Shown here piece by piece: positions 56,136-64,000 of a stretch of 64,000 bases of DNA (position 1 is its first letter; each line of letters starts with the position of its first letter). A program made the position numbers and the translations under genes. A model generated the notes under the pieces. The model was not told the DNA's origin and made no database searches. It was given only the letters and a program-made list of their open reading frames with translations. The stretch lies in assembly GCF_900496995.4 (NCBI RefSeq), contig NC_044004.1, positions 186,001-250,000 on the forward strand. Reading direction: 5' to 3'. This stretch comes from Aquila chrysaetos chrysaetos (Eukaryota > Chordata > Aves > Accipitriformes > Accipitridae).

Positions 56136-59100
56136 TGCACAGTGAAAAACAATTTCAGAATTTGTGATTGAAAATTTCAGTTCTAAATGTTGCAAGACGG
56201 CTGGGTGTTTCCAGAGAGATCTCCAAGGCTTTCTCAGCATACTCCCTAAGGAAAATTGTTTCCCCAAAAATGACAGTTTCCAGTGGACATCAGTTTTGGT
56301 GACAGTTTTGGATCCAGCTCTGATGCTGGGGCAGGAACCCCAAACGCAATGGCCCGAACCCCAGCCACTGCCCGGGGTCCCACCGCCCACCCGCACCCTC
56401 TGGCTGGGTGCTCCCACCCCCCCAGCTATATTTTGTTTTCCACTGGGAGAAAACCAAACCGGTTTGCTCTGTGCGTGGAAAACGGGAAGAAACACCACAT
56501 CTGCGCGGATACTTTCCGCTGAATCCTGGTGTTGTGGGAGGGGATGTGACTCTGGGGACAGCCCTGCTGTCCCACCTCCCCCCCCCCCCCCCCCCCGAAA
56601 CTGGGTGGCAGTGGCCAAAAGGCCAAGGAGGGACTCTGCCGTGGGTGACACCACCCCGCACACTTCCACTGCAGCCAGTTCTGGGCAAATCCCGCTGGGT
56701 ATCGGACCCCCGGGGCCGAGGCTGTGTGGAGAATGTCCCTGCTGGGGAGGGATGGCCCGTGCCGGGTGGTGTCTCCCATCCATCCCAGGCTGCACTTTCC
56801 GAAACCCCAATAAATGGGGGAAATCCTCCGCCAGCCTTCGCCGGCACCTCCGAGGAGAGGGGGGGGTTGTCTCTACCCGATATCGGTGTGTTGGAGGATG
56901 CTCCCTCCGGGACACCTCGCTTTGGGGTCACCAGGCTGGATGGTGGAGGACACTTCTCCCCCACCAGACCTGCCTGCAGAGCCCAGCCCCGTCTCTCCCT
57001 GCTCCGTGCGGAAGGACCCGGTAGGTTCCCCTTCTGTGAAGCAGAAAATATCCTGAATTTCAGAGCAAAAGCAGGTGGAGGGGATGCTTCTGGCTGGAGT
57101 TTTGGATCAGCAGTGAGGCAACAGGCTGCTCTGGGGACAGGCACCTGGCCGAGGGCTCAGGTAGGGACGGTTCCCACCTCGGCTGTCCCCAGCATGCTGC
57201 CTGGCCACAGGCTGGAGCTCAGTGTGGCTGGAGGCATGGCCCCAACCATGTCTGTCCTGGGCTGTGGCACAGGATTTGGGGTGGGTGGCCCAGCTGGAGT
57301 GACCCCAGGCACTGCCGGGGCACAGAAGGGTTGGAGGAGAAGCCGAGGGATGAGTCCATCCCTGCTCAGCGCCGGCTCCCTGTTCCCGTCGTGGCCGGGG
57401 AGAGGCAGACGGGTCACGCAGCCGCCGTGCCGTTATGAAACCTCTGGCCGAGGCAGCTTTGGGCAGCGAGCCCGCTGGCTTATGCAATGCTGGGGGCCCG
57501 AGCCTGTGCCGAGCATCCGCCTGCCCCAGCCTCGATGGCTCCGTGAGCCCATGGCCCCACTCGGGATGGAGGGAGGAGGAGGAGGAGGAGGAGGAGGAAG
57601 GGTGGCCGGGGTGCCGTGGGGAGACGGCGGTGCAGCACGCTGGGTTCCACCTTCTTCCCGTGCCGCGGCGGGCATCAGCTGATGGCGGCGGGGAGCTAAT
57701 CCCGGTGAGGAAAATGGCCTCGTCCGGCAGCTATGAATAGTCCCGAATGGCCGGCGTGCCGGAGGTGCGCACGGCGTGGGACGCGTGACGGCGCTGGAGT
57801 CAGCCCCGGGGCAGGGCTACCAAATAATAAACAAACTTAAAAAACAATAGCATATCCCCCAGCCCTGCCCGTGCGGGTGTTGGGGTCCGGGCGATGCCCA
57901 TGGGTGTCCCACGGGAATGTGGGCACCGTCCCGGCCAGCCACCGAGCATGGAGAGGCCGAAGGGCTCGGGCGTTTTGGGGGGCAGTGGGGGACGCTGGCG
58001 TGCGGGAGCGTGTGCGCCGGCGTGAGCAGGGTTTAATGAGCAGGTATGATGCGCCCGCTGCCTGGGACCGGGGTGGGCTTTGGGTTCCCATCGGCAAACC
58101 GTGATCACTGAGGAGCGACGTCCCGCCGCTGCTCATCCACAAGCCGGCAAAACGCATCCGTTAGGTGCCAGATGATATAAAAAACTAAGACGTAGAGAGG
58201 GGAGGGCACTGCTCGCTCCCTGTGGCCGTATCCTGCTCTGCAGGGACCGGAGCGGGGAGGGGAGCGCTTTAGGCAGTGTGCTGGGATGGATGAGCAGAGC
58301 AGGCACAGTGCGAGGCAGTTACTGGACCGAAACCATCGGCCAGATCCCCGGATCACCCAGCGCCGTGGGGCGATGGGCTTCCCCACCCTGCACCTTTCCA
58401 TCCCCGGAGTGCACGGGGAGCTCAGCCTGCCGGCGGGGGGGTCTCCATCGGGATTAACCGCTCGGAAATAATTTGTTTTGTAGCTCGGAGGTGTTAGATG
58501 GAGGGCGGGGATCAGAGCAGCATCCCAGCTCCCAGCGTCTTCAGGGCAGGCTCAGCCACCGGAGAAGGGGCTGGGGGAGGCGAAGCCCAGGCTCAGGCGC
58601 TCCCCAAGTTTGCGGCAGAGACCACCGGGCACCAAACCCCTCGTGTGCTCGATCCCGGTGCCGCCGCGCTGCCGATAGCCGTGGAAAGCCACGCTCGTGG
58701 CAGACACGCCGCCCCACGGCTGCTCGTGCCCCTGCCGGAGCCGTGAGCGGAGCCGCCTGCTCCCGCTGTGCCACGGCACGGGTGCTGCGTGCCGCCGGCC
58801 GCACCGCGCCTGGAGCTGGGAGCCTGCCCCGGGGCTGATGCCACGGGCTGCGGCCGCTGCTCGGGTGGGTGGGTGGGAAGATGCCGTGACCCCCGCTGCC
58901 TGGGTTTATTCCCTTCCCCGGAGCCCTGCCTGCACTGCTGCCCTCACCCTGCCCCTGCCTGACCAGGGGAACCGGGATGCTGGGAAAGACGCTCTCCGGC
59001 AGCTCGGGCGACCGCAGGGAGACGTGACCCCGCGCAGATGCTCCAGTTTTGGGGGGGGGGGGGGGGGGGTGGTGTGCCGCGGGTGTCTGCGCGCACGTAC

Positions 59101-59687
59101 GGGCACTCCGGCGCGTGCACACACGTGGTGGGGCATGTGCGAGCACACGCGTGTGAGCGGGAGCGTGCGCGGAGCGGGGCGTGCGCAGGCACGCGGCGTG
59201 CAGCGTTTGCAATCGGGGCGACGGTGGAGACCCCTCGGCTGGCCGAGGTCTCGAGCGGAGGGAGGGGGGGGGGGCTCAGCCGTCCGCGCGTCCGTCCTGC
59301 TGCTTGGCGGGCAGACAGACGGACAGGCGGTGCCTTTGCCGAACGGCCCCGCAGCGGCGCCCGGAGAAGTTCAGATGCTCGGTGACATTTTTGAATCGCT
59401 GTCCCTTCGCGAGGGGAGCGGGTGACACCGACGCTCTCCTGCTTTCCTCCCAGGCGGGGAGCTGCGATGTTGCTCCACGGTGCGTGGGGAAGGACGGGGA
59501 GAGGCTGGGCCGCGGGGTGGAGGTTCCAGTGGGCTCCTGGAGCCAGTTCCTGGAGGATGAATCCTTCCTCAGGGGAGGGAAACAGCAGGCAGAGAAAACC
59601 CCAGTGGGTGGAGAAATCTGTGGGTACGTCTCTCTGACCCTCAGCAGGTCATTCAGCTGCACAGCAGGCACTAGGGGGGTGTGTGCG

Positions 59688-59881
59688 TTTAAAATAAAAT
59701 AAAACAATACAAAATAAAATAAAATTTTAAAAATAAAAAGAATAGAATAGAATAGCATAGAATAGAACAAAATAGAATAGAATAGAATAACAAAATAAAA
59801 TAGAATAGAATAAAATAAAATAAACCAGAATAAAATAGAATAAAATAAAATTAAAATAAAATAAAATAACATAAAATAAAC
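59688..59881. repeat. TAAAA/TAGAA pentamer-type A-rich array
   Basis: About 190 bp consist of AATAAA, AATAGAAT and AACAAAAT steps on the + strand, probably a degenerate (TAAAA)n and (TAGAA)n microsatellite. The AATAAA strings within it are not taken as poly(A) signals. The minus strand shows a Phe/Tyr/Leu/Ile-rich open artefact. Confidence 0.9.
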
Positions 59882-59969
59882 CCCTAGCTGCCCGAGTCAG
59901 ACACACCTGGGACCTGGAGGCAGCACGGCCTGGGGGGATGTGGGGACATCCAGCTGGGATCTCCGAGGA

Positions 59970-60086
59970 CTCCACTTCCCACTCCCAGGCATGCGTTTTC
60001 CAAGCCAGCTCCACTTCCCACTCCCAGGCATGCGTTTTCCAAGCCGGCTCCACTTCCCACTCCCAGGCATGCATTTTCCAAGCCGG
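59970..60086. repeat. 39-bp tandem repeat, three copies
   Basis: Units starting CTCCACTTCCCACTCCCAGG begin at 59970, 60009 and 60048. They differ by one or two bases (GCGTTTT against GCATTTT; AAGCCAG against AAGCCGG), so the duplication is recent. Because 39 is a multiple of three, frames through it show a repeated 13-residue peptide on both strands. There is no sign that it is translated. Confidence 0.93.
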
Positions 60087-60289
60087 CCGGTGGCCCTGTG
60101 GACACTCTCACTGCAGTAAAAGCTGCTTGGGAGCGGAGGGAATTGCAATATTGCTTTTCCGGCGGCAATCAGCGCTGTTTCTGCACTTTCCTTGCTCTTC
60201 TCCTTGGAAGGCTCGCTCCGTGTTTGGGCAGCGTTAGCTTTGGTGCTGCTCTTATGTGAACAGCGGGGGAACGGGCCAGGGGAAAGCTT

Positions 60290-60380
60290 TTTTTTGGAAA
60301 GAAGGAAAAATATAAATATTTATATAATAATATATAAGTATATTTTTAATATATATATATAAATATATAAAAATATTTTC
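60290..60380. repeat. AT-rich simple sequence (TATA/ATAT)
   Basis: The segment consists of TATAAATATTTATATAATAA and ATATATATAT-like steps with few other bases. It is a low-complexity tract that ends near 60380, where unique sequence resumes. Confidence 0.85.
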
Positions 60381-60699
60381 AGCTTTACATCCATGCTCCA
60401 GAGCTGCTGCACCATGCTGCCAGCTCCCCTGAGACCCTTCTCCCGGCAGTTTGGGATTTGTTTGTAGTGGTTTCTTTTTGCCTTACTCCCAGTAAATGGG
60501 AATGTGATGGGAGTCACGTAGCCTGTGATGGATGAACTCACAACCCGAGGTCCTTGGGGAGTTGAGTTGAGCCCTCTCCTGTGCTGCTGGGTGACAGCAG
60601 GACTCGCGAGGAGAGGCGAGAGGCTCCGTGGTGCCATGGGGAGGGCTACCAGCTGGTTTTCACACCACGCACTAGGAAGCACCTCCTGAAAGGATCAGG

Positions 60700-63600
60700 C
60701 AGCAGGTTTCAACCTTCCAAATTGCTTTTCCACCCAATATGCAGTCGAGGTCTCATACTCTTAGTCATTGCTAGTCGGACACCACGTCCAGCCTCTCCGC
60801 CAGCAAGGGGAGGATTGACCTTGCTCCCAGCAATAGGTATCTTCAGCTTCTGATGCGGTGAAAAGAGTGGGTGGAAAGAAAATCTTGCGTGGGGGACAGG
60901 AAAAGGGGATCTGGGACCCGCAGCTATCGGTCGGTCAGTGAGATGGTGGTGGTGTTTTATTGTACGCTGAGGACTGTTGTAATGAGTCCTGAAGGCGTTG
61001 GGTGACTCTGTCAGTCTGGGACAGACTGGGGTTATCTCCTTCCCTTTCTGCTGGTTGTTATTGCAGTTCATGCTCCGGTAGCACCTATAGGTCCTAGAGG
61101 AGGTGGGGACCCGCTGTGCTCCGGTGGGAGCTATTCTGGTGGATAGACTGAGATCTCTGCCCTGAACTTTTTATGGAAACATCGAGCCCAGGACAGAGCA
61201 GATTTTCCTGTTTGATTTTCATGCTGCAGGACCTAGAGGAGTCACGCGCTTCCAAGCTCTAATGGACTCGAAAGGCAGATGGTCCTTTCCGATCAGCTTA
61301 TAGGACTTTCCTCCTCACTCTAGTTGATCCAGGGCAACTTTCTTAGGAAAACCTCCCGCATTAAGCAGGCGGCTCAGTGCGATGGTGAGCACAGTCCTGC
61401 CCCGGGAACAGTGGTGCTCCACAGGGAGTTCTTCGCATGGTCCACCCACAGTGTCTCCGCCATTCGAGTCTGCCTTGCTTCAGCCCAGCGAGCACATCCT
61501 ACCTCTGCCCACTCTGACAAGAAGTCCACTGCTCTTGCCAGTCTCTCTCCTGCTGCAGAGACCGAGCAAAGCAGAATTTCCAGATCCAGAAACACGAGGG
61601 GTTTCATCCTGAGATCCCTCCAGCCACTCACTCACCCTATGGAAAGGTGGACAGTAGATCTGGCCACAGTAATTGATTGGATATCCAGTGCCAGGACTCC
61701 TTCTCCAAACACTCATGTAGATTTATAAATCTGCAGATCGTGCTTATCCTCATACCTTCAGCATCATGCTTTTTCTTGCATGCCACGTCTCCTAGGGCTT
61801 TCAGAGTCATCTCCTCTATACGGCTTGCCTCCTCGCCGTCCTCTGAGAGTCACCTTCCTTTTCTGGTGAACGCATGACCTCTCACGTCCTGCTCTTCAGT
61901 CACATCCAAGTGCGTCTTGTTGTCTATTTGTCTGCATCCAGGCTTGACCTGACTGGCCTGTCACATGTGGTCCTGGATCCCACAGCCCCTGGCAGGGGAC
62001 TTGCAGCCGCCGGGAGCTGTGGGCTCTTCCTGGGACGCCTCCGGAGCAGGAGAAGGCTTCTCCCGCTCTGCCCGTGCCCTCCCCAGCCAGTTGTCCTGGC
62101 TGTCCCCCAGCGTGACCCATTGGGGAACTGGCCTTTCTCTCCATTCCTAGGGAAAGGGTGTCCTTGGTCTCACTTTCTTCTTCCCCACCAGTCTGGCAGG
62201 AGAGCTGGAGGTGGCTGGTTTCCTCCGACAGCCCTTCGGTTATCCACCGTAGCTCACCGGGTTGGTAACTGAGAAACAAAACATCGCATGCAGGGCTACG
62301 TTACCTCCTCCAGAGATGCTGGAGATGTGGTGCCCACCAGGGATGTGCCGGCACCGTCCTCCCTGCCTTTCCTCCAGGCCAGGCTGGGAAGGGTGTCATC
62401 ACCACGTCGCAGGCACGCACCAGTTCACCCAGTAACTTGGATGAGGAAGAAAGCTGCTTTTTTAGAGAAGGAAATGAAGCAGACCTTGGCAAAGCACTCG
62501 CTATGGTGGCTGATGGGGAGCTGTGAATGAAACCGGAGCAAAAGATGAGTAGAGAACTTGCAGTGTGGAAGAGAAACTGTAATGGGAGACGGTGGAGGAT
62601 ATTGCTGAAAGATGAAGGATCGAGGCTGGAGGGAAATTACTCATGGACTTGTCAAGGACTGCATCTGGCTGAGCTTATTTACATCTCCAGTGATAGGAAC
62701 TCGGGGCTTGATCATAATGGAGGATGAAAAGGACATGGATCTACTAATTAACGAGAAGCCGTATATGAACTTCAGCCATGAAGGCAAATGTGATCCTGCT
62801 TGTCTGATATGTCACCAGTGCAGATGGGGAAGAGCTCACGTCAGTCTACGAGGCATGAGGAAACCGTATTCCGCATAGCACGTTCAGCTTGGGTCAGGGT
62901 GTTCAAGGGTGATGGGGGCAGAGAGGAACCGCAGAGGTGGGTCGAGGACGGGAGAACCTCCTGCGAGGGGACCAGACGTAGAATGAGGGCAGGGAGGGCT
63001 ACAGAAAGCTTCTCTCTGTACCTATAAATGGAGGTGCAGTCATCACCAAGGGCATCAGCCGGCCCTAGCGAAGGAGTGAGAGCAGAGGATATCCAGACTG
63101 GGAGTGAGGAGGTGCTGGGACTGTCTCCCAGCAGCAGCACTGGGAAAGAGGAACCCAATGGGTCCTCTTCCCCTGAGGACCATATTGCCACCCTTCCCCA
63201 GCTGAACCCCATGTCCGGACTTTTGAGACAGTTGTCACCTCCACCCTTTCTCCTTCCTGTCCTTTAGTGTTTCCCCTTATGTCCCCATAAGTGGGGTGGA
63301 ACTGGGTTTTGGCACCAGAAATTCACGCACATCAATATCCACTTCAATTTATATCGCTCTATTTATTGGACTTGCCCATCTCTATTGCTATTAATTGTTG
63401 GTATTCAGCATCATACCCAAACAGATGACCGCTGCCCCTGGAAAGTTCCTCCCCAGCTGGCCAAGAAGAGCTCCCAGGAGAAGCAGCAGCACAGACCCAG
63501 CACAGAACAAAAGCCAAAACACCTGGGAAAAATGAGCTCCCATGGGAAGTTGGAGGTGGAGGAGGAATCGAACAGACCTCTGGAGACCCTGACAAGGGCC

Positions 63601-64000
63601 CTTGGCTTTTACTGAGCTAGGTTTGTTTTTCACAACCTGCAGAAGACAACCAGAATGTAAGAGCTGGCCTTAGGGGACACCAGGGCTGAGGAGCATGTCT
63701 CTACTGGTGGCTGGTGGTGGGATGAGTAGAGAAAACAATATTCAGGGTGTAAAGTGGTCCTGTCCTTGCCACGTCTTTCCAGCTGCTGGCATCTTAGGGA
63801 GCGCTCACCATGAGGAGGTACCCAGATCTTCACGTTAAATCTTGATGGATCTCTTCTCCTGCAATTTTTGAAATTCCCTTCTTCAGCCCACTTGCATTTT
63901 GACTTCCAGGACCCCCTGCGGCAGGGACTAACACACTCTGTGCTGCACAGAGGGGCTCTGCCTCCTCCCTCGCTTGGGTTTCCAGCCACTACCTGGTGAC
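60700..64000 (-). mobile_element. Possible degenerate LTR-type element on the minus strand (tentative)
   Basis: This last part is less GC-rich than the rest and has medium-length open frames on both strands, none of which I recognise. On the minus strand AATAAA (complement of 63362-63367) is followed 45 nt later by TGGTGCCAAAACCC (complement of 63304-63317). That string resembles a retroviral primer-binding site for tRNA-Phe with one mismatch in 14 bases and poorer agreement beyond. I found no convincing terminal repeat, gag, pol or env motif, so it could equally be unique intron DNA. Confidence 0.2.

Larger units (their letters stand above)
49681..64000 (+). other. VAX2 intron 2, running out of the window
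   Basis: No exon encoding VKVWFQNRR or the VAX C-terminus was found in the remaining 14.3 kb, so exon 3 probably lies beyond 64000. Open frames here are short and unlike any family I know. The intron holds AT-rich islands with transcription-factor motifs (53221-53290, 54380-54470, 56055-56135), simple repeats (54762-54838, 59690-60380) and a distinct last segment (60700-64000). Confidence 0.7.

Noticed and set aside
59688-59881. AATAAA strings as poly(A) signals of a gene
   Set aside because: They are part of an A-rich microsatellite and no terminal exon precedes them.
61324-62878. Medium-length open frames on both strands as genes
   Set aside because: None shows a recognisable domain, start context or splice structure, and their lengths are expected by chance.

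Overview
The window looks like vertebrate nuclear DNA, most likely from a bird microchromosome. It is very GC-rich, has dense CpG islands and many short G/C homopolymers and minisatellites, and carries a vertebrate gene with compact GT-AG introns. The species cannot be read from the sequence. Two genes are recognisable, both on the + strand, head to tail.

1-16.2 kb: I recognise no gene here, only tandem repeats (45-bp units at 338-581, a CCATG/CCATC array at 8495-8891) and GC-rich unique sequence.

16.2-33.5 kb: a complete sialoadhesin gene (SIGLEC1/CD169). I rebuilt 21 coding exons: a signal peptide, one V-set and sixteen C2-type Ig domains (17 in all, as in mammals), one transmembrane exon, two tail exons, and a poly(A) signal at 33503. 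The V-set keeps the Trp, Arg and Trp used for sialic acid binding. Five Ig exons (domains 2, 4, 14, 15 and 17) are each exactly one nucleotide too long for the phase-1 pattern that the other twelve obey. Three of the five extra bases can be placed in nine-base C or G runs. This points to systematic one-base insertions in the assembly, or less likely to decay of the gene. With those bases discounted the protein is about 1,727 residues, close to mammalian sialoadhesin.

33.5-43.7 kb: an intergenic stretch of about 10 kb with CpG islands, minisatellites, a long pyrimidine tract and short AT-rich islands with homeodomain-type motifs.

43.7-64 kb: the 5' part of the eye-patterning homeobox gene VAX2. 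Exon 1 (43730-44027) lies in a large CpG island and exon 2 (49493-49680) encodes most of the homeodomain. Exon 3, with the recognition helix and C-terminus, was not found and probably lies beyond 64000. Intron 2 holds several AT-rich islands with TAATTA, FOX-type and paired SOX-type motifs that may be enhancers, and simple repeats near 59.7-60.4 kb. At its far end is an unexplained, less GC-rich segment (60.7-64 kb) with weak, unproven signs of an old retroelement on the minus strand.

The two genes have no known joint function: SIGLEC1 is a macrophage receptor and VAX2 a transcription factor of the ventral eye. Their adjacency differs from human, where they lie on different chromosomes.
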